Assembly (NCBI RefSeq): GCF_041260665.1
Contig: NZ_JBGCCT010000010.1
Location: 62,001 to 126,000, forward strand
Direction of reading: 5' to 3'
DNA from: Catenulispora sp. GP43
GTDB taxonomy: Bacteria > Actinomycetota > Actinomycetes > Streptomycetales > Catenulisporaceae
Length of the DNA: 64,000 bases
The translations under genes and the position numbers were made by a program. The notes under the pieces are model-generated. The model made no database searches and had not been told where the DNA came from. It saw only the letters and a program-made list of their open reading frames with translations. Below are positions 17,162 to 25,537 of this stretch, one piece after another. Position 1 is the first letter of the stretch, and each line of letters begins with the position of its first letter.

Positions 17162-18073
17162 ATGAACGCCACCACCCCCGGCACCTCGGCACTGGGCGAG
17201 TTCCTGTCCACCCGGCGCGCCCAGCTGACTCCCGCCGACCTCGGCCTGCCGGACTACGGCGACCAGCGGCGGGTGCCGGGGCTGCGCCGCGAAGAGGTGG
17301 CACAGCTGGCCGGGGTCAGTGCCGCCTACTACACCCGGCTGGAGCGCGGGGCCTCGCGGGGCGCCTCACCGCAGGTACTCGACGCCCTGGCCACCGCCCT
17401 GGGCCTGGACGAGGCCGAGCGGCGCCATCTGCACGGCTTGTCCGGCGGCGGACGGCGGCGCGGCGCGCGCCGCCGGCCCGCCGAGCAGGTCACCGCGGCT
17501 ATGCGGCAGCTGATGGCGACGTTCGGGGAGGCCCCTGCGATCCTGCTCGGCCGGCGCTCCGACGTCCTGGCCTGGAACCGCAGCGGACATGCGCTGTTCG
17601 CCGGGCACTTGGACTTCGACAGTCCGGACCAGACCGTCGAGCGGCCGAACACAGCCCGGCTGGTGTTCCTGGACGCGCATACCCGCGAGCTGTACGACGC
17701 CGACTGGCCGCGCAAAGCCCGCGATGTCGTGGGCAAACTGCGAGCCGCAGTCGGCGAGGATCCGGACGATCCGCGGCTCGCGTCGCTGATCGGCGAGCTG
17801 ACGATGGGCAGTGCACAGTTCGCCGCGCTGTGGGCCGAACACCGGGTGCGGGCCTGGGACCTGGCCGAGTACCGGATGCACCACCCGCTGGTCGGGGCGA
17901 TGGACGTGCTCCAGCATTCGATGCCCGTGCCGCGCGCGGCCGGCGTCCGGCTCGTCGTGGTCACGGCCGAGCCGGGATCGGATTCCCAGGCTGCCTTGCG
18001 ACTCCTCGCCCATGCGGCGCACACCGACACCGCGGAGACCGTCACGGCCCCGGCCGTGACACCGCGCATCTAA
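17162..18073 (+). CDS. XRE family regulator with MmyB-like domain
   Basis: The ATG at 17162 gives 303 residues: HTH (LPDYGDQRRVPGLRREEVAQ, AGVSAAYYTRLERGA) and MmyB domain (LGRRSDVLAWNRSGHALFAG, LASLIGELTMGSAQFAALWA). A CATACT -10 ends 7 bp before the ATG, so the transcript is probably leaderless. An Ohr-type peroxide gene starts 38 bp downstream in the same direction, so the regulator likely controls it and itself. Confidence 0.92.
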   Translation: MNATTPGTSALGEFLSTRRAQLTPADLGLPDYGDQRRVPGLRREEVAQLAGVSAAYYTRLERGASRGASPQVLDALATALGLDEAERRHLHGLSGGGRRRGARRRPAEQVTAAMRQLMATFGEAPAILLGRRSDVLAWNRSGHALFAGHLDFDSPDQTVERPNTARLVFLDAHTRELYDADWPRKARDVVGKLRAAVGEDPDDPRLASLIGELTMGSAQFAALWAEHRVRAWDLAEYRMHHPLVGAMDVLQHSMPVPRAAGVRLVVVTAEPGSDSQAALRLLAHAAHTDTAETVTAPAVTPRI

Positions 18074-18111
18074 AAAACCCTCTTCGCACCGATTACAAGG
18101 AGAACAACACC

Positions 18112-18540
18112 ATGTCCACGTCCACCCTCTACACCACCGAGGCGACCTCGACCGGCGACGGCCGCAACGGTCATGTCCGCACCACCGACGGCATCTTCGA
18201 GGCGGCCCTGTCGGTCCCCAAGGAGATGGGCGGCCCGGGCGGTGAGAAGACCAACCCGGAGCAGCTGTTCGCCTCCGGCTACGCGGCCTGCTTCCACAAC
18301 GGCCTGCGGCTGATCGCGGCCGACCAGAAGACCCCGGTCGGCGACTCGACCGTCACCGCCGAGGTCAGCCTGCTGGCCATCGAGGACGGCCGCTTCAGCC
18401 TGGCCGTCGGGCTCACCGCTCACCTGCCGGGGCTGGACCAGGCCACCGCCGACCAGCTGGTCCAGGCCACGCACAAGGTGTGCCCGTACTCGAACTCCAC
18501 GCGCGGCAACATCGAGGTGACCCTCAAGGCCACCGTCTGA
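18112..18540 (+). CDS. ohr: organic hydroperoxide resistance protein (Ohr/OsmC family)
   Basis: AAGGAG lies 8 bp before the ATG. The 142-residue protein has the Ohr pattern: NPEQLFASGYAACFHNGL with the peroxidatic Cys and THKVCPYSNSTRGNIEV with the resolving Cys. Family members reduce organic hydroperoxides with dithiol cofactors. It is the second gene of an operon with an MmyB-type regulator rather than the usual MarR-type OhrR, which is a less common arrangement. Confidence 0.94.
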   Translation: MSTSTLYTTEATSTGDGRNGHVRTTDGIFEAALSVPKEMGGPGGEKTNPEQLFASGYAACFHNGLRLIAADQKTPVGDSTVTAEVSLLAIEDGRFSLAVGLTAHLPGLDQATADQLVQATHKVCPYSNSTRGNIEVTLKATV

Positions 18541-18556
18541 GCAACCATCGCGCCCA

Positions 18557-18596
18557 CGCCGTGGTGCGCCGGAACCCTTTCCGGTGCGCCACGGCG
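18557..18596. terminator. bidirectional hairpin terminator
   Basis: An 18-bp stem (arms 18557-18574 and 18579-18596, two G-T type mismatches) with a 4-nt loop lies between the convergent stops of ohr (18540) and the glycosyltransferase (18606). There is no U-tract, as is common in actinobacteria. Confidence 0.75.
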
Positions 18597-18605
18597 CTGT
18601 GCTTC

Positions 18606-19748
18606 TCAGCCGGCGATGACGCGGAGCACGTCAAGCGGGCGAGGCATGGCGGCTATCTGGGCAGCCGCCCGCTGTGCGGCGGCCCTGTGTGGTCCGTCGG
18701 CGAGGACATCGGCGAGGACATCCGCGAGGGCGTCAGCAATCTGGTCTGCGGACTCGACGACGACCGCCGCCCCGGAGGCGGCGGCGCGGGCGGCGTTGAT
18801 GTGCTGGTCGGCACCCTGCGGCCACAGGACCAGGGGCAGGCCGCGGCCGAGCGCGGCCAGCAGGGTGCCCGACCCGCCGGCGCCCACCACGACGTCGGCT
18901 TCTTCGAGCAACTGGTCCAGCGGTGTGAACGGGACGAACGTGACCTGGTCGTCGTCGGCGACCGCGGGGGACGCTGACGCCGCGCCGGGTTCGCGCAGTG
19001 ACATGCCGGTGGTCGCGACGATACGCACCGGGTGTTTGCGGACCGCGTCCACGCAGGCGGCGAGCACGTCCGGGTCGGAGAAGATCGTCCCGAAGGTGAT
19101 CAGCACGCGCGGGAGATCGGTGGCCGGCAGGGCCGGCGGATCATCGGTCGTCGCGCGGCGGTGGGCCTGCGGACGTACAGCCAGCCGAGGCGGCGTGCTG
19201 CTCCAGTCCGGGTCCTGGAGCAGCTCAGGGCAGGGGTCGATGTAAGTGCTCGCAGCCGTGGGAGTGAGCGACCGGTCGGCGTACCGCCGGGCTGCCGCGC
19301 GGGCGATCTCATCGGTCAGCGGAGCCGGCAGGGCGGGGCCCAGGCCGACCTGGTGCCAGGGCACGTCCAGCGCCGCGGCCAGCAGCGGGCCGACGGCGTC
19401 GAAGGCGTCCGCCATGATGAGATCGGGAGCCCATCGGCGGGCCCGGTCGAGGGCCTCGTCGGCGGCCAGGTCCAGGCGGTCGCCGCCGAAGATCTCGCCG
19501 ACGAGGAACGGCGTCGGCTGGAACACGTCCTGCCCGGTGCGCTCGGCGGTCGCCAGCGAGAACACCAGGGGCATCGCCCCCGCCGCGAGATGCTCGACGC
19601 CTGCCGGGAACTCGCTGGAGACCATCTCGGCCATCTCAGCCGCGGTCAGCACCGCGACGGCGTGACCCTCGGCCAGAGCGGCTTCAGCCAACGGGACCAG
19701 CGGCAGCAGATGGCCATAGGCGGGAACGCCGCTGAAAAGTATTCGCAT
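18606..19748 (-). CDS. GT1-family (UGT/MGT-like) glycosyltransferase
   Basis: The start at 19748 (MRILFSGVPAYGHLLPLVPL) has AGGA 8 bp upstream. The 380-residue protein has the GT-B fold: N-terminal acceptor domain beginning GVPAYGHLLPLV and a C-terminal donor motif (FVPFTPLDQLLEEADVVVGA, GGSGTLLAALGRGLPLVLWP). It resembles secondary-metabolite or macrolide glycosyltransferases. A 12-bp repeat near the C-terminus encodes ADVLADVLAD. It stands alone, so it may inactivate a xenobiotic by glycosylation; the acceptor is unknown. Confidence 0.9.
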   Translation of the reverse strand: MRILFSGVPAYGHLLPLVPLAEAALAEGHAVAVLTAAEMAEMVSSEFPAGVEHLAAGAMPLVFSLATAERTGQDVFQPTPFLVGEIFGGDRLDLAADEALDRARRWAPDLIMADAFDAVGPLLAAALDVPWHQVGLGPALPAPLTDEIARAAARRYADRSLTPTAASTYIDPCPELLQDPDWSSTPPRLAVRPQAHRRATTDDPPALPATDLPRVLITFGTIFSDPDVLAACVDAVRKHPVRIVATTGMSLREPGAASASPAVADDDQVTFVPFTPLDQLLEEADVVVGAGGSGTLLAALGRGLPLVLWPQGADQHINAARAAASGAAVVVESADQIADALADVLADVLADGPHRAAAQRAAAQIAAMPRPLDVLRVIAG

Positions 19749-19988
19749 ATTGATATTCCTGGAAATCGTGTGCAAGGTAGGTCTGCGTTCAGACTACGAA
19801 CTCAGCCCGCCGTACGTACCGCGCGGATGCTCGCGGTCACCGCCGCGAAGGCACGCGCGTGGTCGGGACGCCGTCGATGATCAGGGCGGCGGCATGGGCG
19901 CGGCCCTCGTCGCAGACCGGCCGGATCCTCACCGGCGGTGAGCATGACGGCCGTTCACGTTCACGGTCGGACGCTGGTCGAGCAGTCA
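19749..19988. other. gene-free stretch, no feature recognised
   Basis: The 240 bp upstream of the glycosyltransferase contain its AGGA site but no supported frame. Short open frames on either strand show no recognisable domain. Confidence 0.5.
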
Positions 19989-20510
19989 TCACGCGCCGGC
20001 CCGCGCGAACGCCGTGGTGAGGAACTGTGTGACACGCACCAGCGCGGCATCACCCTCCTCCAGCATCGCGGCGAACGCCTGAAACAGGTGCGGGACGCCC
20101 GCGGTCACCTCCAGCGCGACCGGAACGTCCGCCGCCGCGGCGCGCGCGGCGAGCCGAACCGCGTCGTCCAGCAGCAGTTCGTGGGTCCCGACCTGGATCA
20201 GCAGCGGCGGCAGGCCGCGCAGGTCGGCGAACACCGGGCTGATCAACGGGTCGGCCGGGTCCGCGCCGCCGGCGTAGTCCGCGGCCCGCCGCGCGATCGC
20301 CTCGGCGGTGAACGACGGCTCGAGCTCGGCCTTGGTCTTCATGCTGTCGCCGGACAGCGTCAGGTCCGCGTACGGGGAGAACAGGACACCGGCGGCCGGC
20401 ATGGCAAGGCCCTGATCGCGCGCGGCGATCAGCAACGCCGCCGCCAGCCCCGCGCCGGCGGACTCGCCGACCACGCAGGTCTTCGCCCAGTCCCCGGGAT
20501 CGACCGTGCT
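19989..20510 (-). pseudogene. alpha/beta hydrolase (HSL/esterase family), 5' half deleted
   Basis: The frame keeps the C-terminal half of a hormone-sensitive-lipase type hydrolase: nucleophile elbow CVVGESAGAGLAAALL, GVLFSPYADLTLSG, the Asp region DLRGLPPLLIQVGTHELLLD and the His in AGVPHLFQAF. The N-terminal half with the HGGG oxyanion motif is missing. Upstream of about 20510 the sequence becomes the opposite-strand LysR remnant. A deletion appears to have joined two formerly divergent genes. An ATG exists at 20558, but the product would lack the oxyanion hole. Confidence 0.75.
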
Positions 20511-21081
20511 GTTCTCCCGCTGGCACCACACGGTGTTCTCCGACGCCGAACACGGCATGGTCGATCTTCTGGTCCACGGCGGGACCGCGCCCCCGCCGCT
20601 GCGCTCCCAGGTGCTCTTCGAGGAGGGCTACGCGTGCCTGGTCGCCGACGACCACCCGCTGGCGGGGTCCGCCGCCGTGTCGCTGGCGGACTACCTCGAC
20701 TGCACCCACATCGTCGTCGACGTCGCCGACGGCCGCCAGGGGCACGTCGACCGCAGGCTGGAAACGCTCGGCCGGCCCAGGCGCGCCGCCGTGACAGTGC
20801 CCTACCACACCGCCGCCGCCGCCGCGGTAGCGGGAACCTCGCTGGTGGCGACCCTCCCGCGCGGCTTCGCGCTCCAACACGCGACGCCCGGGACGACCAC
20901 CGTCATCCCGGCGCCGGAAGAGATCGGCCCGATGGCGTACGCCATGTCCTGGCACCCCCGCCTGGACGACGACCAGGCCCAGCGCTGGCTCCGCGACTTG
21001 ATCGGGGCCACGGTTGAGACGGTTGAGACAGCTAAAGCAGTCAAGACGCTCAAGACGGCCGACAGGGCCAAGACCGGCTGA
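20511..21081 (+). pseudogene. LysR-type regulator, effector domain only (5' half deleted)
   Basis: The frame encodes the C-terminal substrate-binding domain of a LysR regulator: MVDLLVHGGTAPPPLRSQVL, FEEGYACLVADDHPLAG, AAAVAGTSLVATLPRGFA and PMAYAMSWHPRLDDDQAQRW. The DNA-binding domain and the first effector subdomain are absent. The truncation point coincides with the truncation of the minus-strand hydrolase, so one deletion removed both 5' ends and the shared promoter. The C-terminal tail has repeated VET/VKT units. Confidence 0.8.
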
Positions 21082-21125
21082 CGCCTCACCGACCGCGATC
21101 CTCGCAGTCGAAACGCTCTACCCGA

Positions 21126-21479
21126 CTACCGGTGCTGATGACGCCCGCGTCGTCGCAGGCCTCTGGCCGTGTCGACGTGCCGCGTGAATCCCAGCGCCTG
21201 CCGTGCGTCGTCCAGGCAGGTCCAGCGCGGGTCCATCGGCTGGCTCTCGGCCAGGGCGACCACCTGGTTCAGGCTCGCCTGGATCCGCCACCGGTTCCCG
21301 CAGCGGCAGGCGACGTCGATCTGCGCCCCCGACGCGGCGATCAGCCAGTCGGTGACCCGGCGACAGTACGGGCACTCGATCAGCCCCTGGACCTCGCGGC
21401 CGTCGCCGGACGGCGCGGATCTGACATGCGCCTGGTCCGCGACTCGCAACAGCATCGTCGACTCCCACCCGATGGTCAC
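21126..21479 (-). CDS. small hypothetical protein with zinc-ribbon-like cysteines
   Basis: The 117-residue frame has CPYCRRVTDWL and, 20 residues later, CRCGNRW, spaced like a four-Cys zinc ribbon. Around it lie an Arg-rich C-terminus (RGLRRRGRHQHR) and a leucine-rich N-terminus. Similar small actinobacterial proteins of unknown role exist. A start at 21455 (MLLRVADQAHV) is possible. No operon partner is evident. Confidence 0.6.
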   Translation of the reverse strand: MTIGWESTMLLRVADQAHVRSAPSGDGREVQGLIECPYCRRVTDWLIAASGAQIDVACRCGNRWRIQASLNQVVALAESQPMDPRWTCLDDARQALGFTRHVDTARGLRRRGRHQHR

Positions 21480-21602
21480 GATGTCTCCCTCGCCGGTCTC
21501 ACGCGCGCGTGTCGAGAACGACTCGACGTTCGCACAGTGACAGACCGCTGTCCACCGTACAGTCGTGGACCGTTCGCGGACCGGTCGCGGACCGGTCGGC
21601 CG

Positions 21603-22553
21603 TCAGTGCTCCAACCGTGCGGTCAGCAGGTTCGGCTGCCCGCCGAAGTAGGCGGCGTCGTCGACGTAGACAGTGTCGCCGCGCACGGCGAGCGCCGTCG
21701 GGTTGGCCAGTCCGTCCTGGCCGTTCATGAGTGGTGTGGAACGTCCGTTCGGAGCCACGGAGACGATCTCGTTCAGGCGTTCCAGGGCGATCAGGGCTGT
21801 GTCCCCGCGGCCGGCGAAGGCGAGGTCGTCGGCGCTGGTCAGGCCGGTGGCGATGACACGGATCGGCCCGGGTCGCCCGCCGGGGGTGATGGGGATGCGC
21901 AGCAAGGTCGCGTCGTGGGTGTTGGTGGCCCAGACGGCGCCGTTGTGGACTTTGATGCCGTTGGCGCCGAAGGATCCGTGCGGGGCCAGGGCGTCGGCGG
22001 TCAGCCACGCGGTCGCGGGGCCGCCGGTCAACGGGACCGACCAGATGGTGGCCAGGACCGAGTCGGTGACCAGCAGCCGGTGTTCGCGGTCGTCCAGGGC
22101 CATGCCGTTGAGGAAGGCCCCGGCCGGCAGGGCGGCGATGCGGACCGCGTCGTGCCGGCCCGGTCCGATCCGGTAGACGCCGGTGCTGTCTGCCAGGCCG
22201 GTGGAGACGGTGACGTACAGGGTGCCGTCCTCGGTTCGGACAATGCCGGCGATGCCGATCCTGGTGCCGAGCCCGGGGACGTCGCCGCCGGCGGGGATGG
22301 GGATCTGGGCGAGGACGGTGGTCCTCCCGGCCCGGTCGATGCGGGCGACCTGTCCGGCGAAGGCGAAGGTGACGTCGGCGCTTCCGTCGGGCTCCAGAGC
22401 GATGTTCTCCGGTTGCTGATAGGCCTCGGCGTCGAGGTGTGCGACGACGCGCGGGTGTTCGATGCGGTAGGTGCTTGCGGCCTGCGCGGGCACGGCAGCG
22501 GCGAGGATCGCCGTCACCGCGGTTGCGGCGATGGTCAGATGTAGCCGGGGCAT
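21603..22553 (-). CDS. secreted six-bladed beta-propeller (SMP-30/NHL-like)
   Basis: The 316-residue protein has a signal peptide (MPRLHLTIAATAVTAILAAA, then VPAQA) and repeated propeller strands with conserved phrases: QPENIALEPDGSADVTF, NGMALDDREHRLLVTDSVLA, GANGIKVHNGAVWATNTHDA, NPTALAVRGDTVYVDDAAYF. The fold is typical of gluconolactonase-like or ScyD/E-like secreted proteins. It is strongly similar to the product at 53969, so the two are paralogues. Function unknown; a lactonase activity is only a possibility. Confidence 0.87.
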   Translation of the reverse strand: MPRLHLTIAATAVTAILAAAVPAQAASTYRIEHPRVVAHLDAEAYQQPENIALEPDGSADVTFAFAGQVARIDRAGRTTVLAQIPIPAGGDVPGLGTRIGIAGIVRTEDGTLYVTVSTGLADSTGVYRIGPGRHDAVRIAALPAGAFLNGMALDDREHRLLVTDSVLATIWSVPLTGGPATAWLTADALAPHGSFGANGIKVHNGAVWATNTHDATLLRIPITPGGRPGPIRVIATGLTSADDLAFAGRGDTALIALERLNEIVSVAPNGRSTPLMNGQDGLANPTALAVRGDTVYVDDAAYFGGQPNLLTARLEH

Positions 22554-22619
22554 GCGTTGTTCCTGTCTGCTGGTGAGTGTCTGCTGGTGAGTGTCTGCTG
22601 CGGGGTGGACGCCCTGGGC

Positions 22620-23771
22620 TCAGGGCAGGGCGACGACGACCTTCGCCGCCGAGACGCCGCCGCGCTGGACGTCCATGGCGCGTTGGATGTCGTCCAGACT
22701 CTTGCCGACCACCATCGGTTTCGGGGCGGCCAGATACCGGCCCTCAGCCAGGGCCGCCGGCAGGAAGTCGCGGTAGATCGCGGTGCCGACCTCGTTGGCT
22801 TTGAGCGTCGTGCCGAAGATGTACTTCAGCCCGATCCCGCGCGTTCGCGCCGCGAACTGCAGCGCGATGTTGGCGCCGATGAGGCGTGCGAGCAGCCGCG
22901 GGTGGGCGAACCGGCCGCGGTCGGGGTCGCCCAGGCGCTCGAAGGACACCGGCGGGGTGGCCAGTGCCACGAACTTCTTGCCGCGGCACTTGCGCACGAT
23001 ACGGACGCAGGACGCGGCGGAGGTGGCGCCGAAGGCGATCGCGCCGGCCAGGGTGCGTCCTTGGAAGGCCTCGATGATGTCCGGCACCACGGTCGGGCTG
23101 TTGTAGTCGAAGACCAGGCTCGCGCCCAGTGCTCGGACGTAGTCGACGTTGCGTGGCGAGGCGGTGGTGACGACCTCGTAGCCGGCCGCGACCGCCAACT
23201 GGACGGCGTTGCCGCCGACGCTGGTGGAGCCGCCCCACACCAGGACGGTCTGGCCGGTCGCCTCAGGGTGCGACGACGGGTGCCGCAGGCCCAGGTGGCT
23301 GGTCTGGAACAGGCCGCACGCGGCGGTGGAAACGGCCAGCGGGAGGACGACGGCGTCCTCGAACGGCATCGCATCCGGCACCGGGCAGGCCAGCTTCTCC
23401 GAGACGGCGGTGTAGTGCTGGAAGGCACCCTCGGCGGCGTTGTTGCTGTCCTTGTCGGTTCCCACAGCGTGGCCGAGCACCCGGTCGCCGACGCGGAAAC
23501 GGGTGACGTCCGTCCCCACTTCGACGACCTCGCCGGCGACGTCCGCACCGAGCACCGTCGGGTAGCGCAGCCAGCCGTAGGGCAGGCTGCCCTCGACCTG
23601 GATGATCCAGTCCAGGGGGTTGATCGCGACGGCCCGGTTGCGTACGACGAGCTGGTCGGGGCCGGGGCGGGTGTAGGGCGCCGGCCCCACTTCCAGGCGG
23701 GCGTGCTTGGCCGGGATCCAGGCGGCGGTGTTCGCGGGGGTGTTCGCGGGGGTGTTCGCGGAAGCGGTCAT
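22620..23771 (-). CDS. zinc-type/quinone-oxidoreductase-like MDR family reductase
   Basis: The start at 23771 gives 383 residues. It has the GroES-like catalytic domain (PGPDQLVVRNRAVAINPLDW, YPTVLGADVAGEVVEVGTDV) and a Rossmann domain (VLVWGGSTSVGGNAVQLAVA). The zinc ligands of true alcohol dehydrogenases are missing, as in trans-acting enoyl or quinone reductases. The N-terminus carries a TPAN repeat from a 12-bp slippage repeat. It is divergent from a TetR repressor with three operator-like sites between, so it is probably induced by an electrophile. Confidence 0.9.
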   Translation of the reverse strand: MTASANTPANTPANTAAWIPAKHARLEVGPAPYTRPGPDQLVVRNRAVAINPLDWIIQVEGSLPYGWLRYPTVLGADVAGEVVEVGTDVTRFRVGDRVLGHAVGTDKDSNNAAEGAFQHYTAVSEKLACPVPDAMPFEDAVVLPLAVSTAACGLFQTSHLGLRHPSSHPEATGQTVLVWGGSTSVGGNAVQLAVAAGYEVVTTASPRNVDYVRALGASLVFDYNSPTVVPDIIEAFQGRTLAGAIAFGATSAASCVRIVRKCRGKKFVALATPPVSFERLGDPDRGRFAHPRLLARLIGANIALQFAARTRGIGLKYIFGTTLKANEVGTAIYRDFLPAALAEGRYLAAPKPMVVGKSLDDIQRAMDVQRGGVSAAKVVVALP

Positions 23772-23797
23772 GGGACGGGCTCCTGTCGCGCCGATGA

Positions 23798-23870
23798 TTG
23801 CACTTGGTGTAGTCACTCCACTGTGGCAGGTGATTGCACCAAGTGCAAACAGTGACTTCACCGAGTGCAG
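23798..23870. promoter_or_regulatory. three related operator sites between MDR reductase and TetR
   Basis: TTGCACTTGGTGTAGTCACT (23798-23817) is repeated inverted at 23851-23870 (17 of 20 positions match). Between them lies TTGCAC-CAA-GTGCAA (23834-23848). All three share the core CACTTGGTG/CACCAAGTG. The last site abuts the TetR -10 (TACAGT, 23879-23884), consistent with autorepression. Confidence 0.7.
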
Positions 23871-23891
23871 ACACGGAGTACAGTGGTGGCC

Positions 23892-24455
23892 ATGGCCCGG
23901 TGGGAACCGAACGCGCAGCGACGACTCCAGCAGGCAGCCGGAGCGCTGTTCGCCGAACGCGGCTATGCCGACGTCACCGTCGCCGACATCGCCGAGCGCG
24001 CCGGCCTGACCAAACGCACGTTCTTCAACCACTTCCCCGACAAACGCGAAGTCCTGTTCGCCGACGCCGCAGCCTTCGAAGCATCGGTCCTGAAGCACCT
24101 GGCCGCGGCCGACCCGGCCTCGGAACCCTTGGCCGCCGCCGTCGAGGCCCTGACCAGCGCCGGCCTGAGCGACCTGGCGCAGTACGGCGAGTACGCCGCG
24201 GCCCGGCGCGAACTGATCGCGTCCTCGATCGACCTGCAAGAACGAGACCTGATCAAAACGGCATCACTCACGGCGGCCATCGCAGCCGGGCTTCTGGAGC
24301 GCGGAGTACCACCGAGGACGGCGACCTTCGCCGGCAAGGCGGCGGTCGCCGTCTTCACCGCCGCCTATGACGACTGGATCGACGCCCCCACAGCGGATTT
24401 CAGTGCCCTGATGCGCCAAGAGCTGGCAGAACTGCGGCGCGCGGTGTGCGGGTGA
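23892..24455 (+). CDS. TetR family transcriptional repressor
   Basis: The ATG at 23892 gives 187 residues: HTH (LFAERGYADVTVADIAERAG, TKRTFFNHFPDKREVLFA) and a helical ligand domain. TACAGT (-10) ends 7 bp upstream, so the message is probably leaderless. It is divergent from the MDR reductase and likely represses it. It is paralogous to the TetR at 5572 (shared MARWEP start and frame), yet the two intergenic operators have unrelated sequences. Confidence 0.92.
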   Translation: MARWEPNAQRRLQQAAGALFAERGYADVTVADIAERAGLTKRTFFNHFPDKREVLFADAAAFEASVLKHLAAADPASEPLAAAVEALTSAGLSDLAQYGEYAAARRELIASSIDLQERDLIKTASLTAAIAAGLLERGVPPRTATFAGKAAVAVFTAAYDDWIDAPTADFSALMRQELAELRRAVCG

Positions 24456-24569
24456 GCCGAGCGCGGTGGCCCGGCCCAGGATGAGGCCGTCTTGGCGCCT
24501 GCTTTCGCAGACCCCTGGCCCCTGCAGCTTGGCCGCCTCGAGCCCGGAAGTGCTCACCGCGATGGGTCG

Positions 24570-25232
24570 CTACCGTCCTCGCGGACGAACCAGTCCCGAC
24601 TCGTACACGGCGACCGCGGCCTGCAGCCGATCGCGCAGGCCCAGCTTGGCCAGGATGTTCTGCACATGGGTCTTCACCATGGATTCGGCCAGGTGCAGCG
24701 CGGCGCCGATCTCGGCGTTCGACAGTCCGCGGGCGACCAACAGCAGCACGTCCACCTCGCGCACGGACAGCCGTGCTCGCAGGTCGGCGCCGTCCGCTCC
24801 GTCGGAGGCGTCCGCGTGGTCGGTCGCCATGCGCTCAAGCATGCGCCGGGTGACAGCGGGCGCCAGGATGGCGTCGCCTGCGGCCACCACGCGGACCGCT
24901 TCGAGGAGTTGGTCGGCGGTGGCGTCTTTGAGCAGGAATCCCGAGGCTCCGGCGCGCAGGGCCTGTGCCACGTAGTCGTCGAGGTGGAAAGTCGTGAGCA
25001 TCAGGATCCTGGTGGGGTGCGGTCCGGGGCCCGAACACAGGGAGCGTGTGGCGGCGACGCCGTCCAGCCGGGACATGCGGATGTCCATGAGCGCGATGTC
25101 CGGGCGCAGCCGGCGGACCGCCTCGGCGCCGTCGGCGGCCTCCCCCACGACCTCCATACCCGGCTCGGACTCGATGATGGCGCGCAGGCCGGAGCGGACC
25201 AGGCGCTGATCGTCGGCGATCAGGACCCTGAT
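24570..25232 (-). pseudogene. NarL family response regulator lacking a start codon
   Basis: The frame encodes a full receiver (IRVLIADDQRLVRSGLRAII, phospho-Asp in IALMDIRMSRLDG) and a LuxR HTH (RLSVREVDVLLLVARGLSNA, MVKTHVQNILAKLGL). The receiver domain begins at 25232, but no ATG, GTG or TTG precedes it in frame; the first ATG is 25 codons inside. The 5' end runs directly into the truncated kinase frame. The gene seems to have been fused to the remnant by a deletion and is probably not expressed normally. Confidence 0.7.
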
Positions 25233-25513
25233 GGGCCGGCCCGGCTGGTGGTGACGGTGACCGTGCCGCCGGACGGCGTGGCGGCCAGGGCGTTGCGCAG
25301 CAGGTTGACCAGGATCTGCGTGACGCGGTGTGGGTCCACATCGGCGTCGGCCCGGCCGCTTGTGCAGTGGCGCAGCTCGAGGCCGGCGTGGGTGAAGCGG
25401 GGACGCAGCCGGCTGGTCACGTCCTCGCTCTGGCCAGCGAGGTCGGTCCGCCCGCGGTGCAGCCGGTCGATCTCCTCGCGGATCGACGCGATCAGGTCCT
25501 GTCCTACCTGCAC
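25220..25513 (-). pseudogene. histidine kinase fragment (dimerisation region plus N-box)
   Basis: Only a stretch from the helical linker (IASIREEIDRLHRG) to the ATP-binding N-box (VTQILVNLLRNALAATPSGG) remains, then the frame ends 10 residues later. The phospho-acceptor region and sensor on the 5' side and the G-boxes on the 3' side are missing. It looks like a classical HisKA kinase, whereas the adjoining regulator is NarL-type, so the two may not be original partners. Confidence 0.72.
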
Positions 25514-25537
25514 AAGGCCACCATGTTCGAGGTCTGT

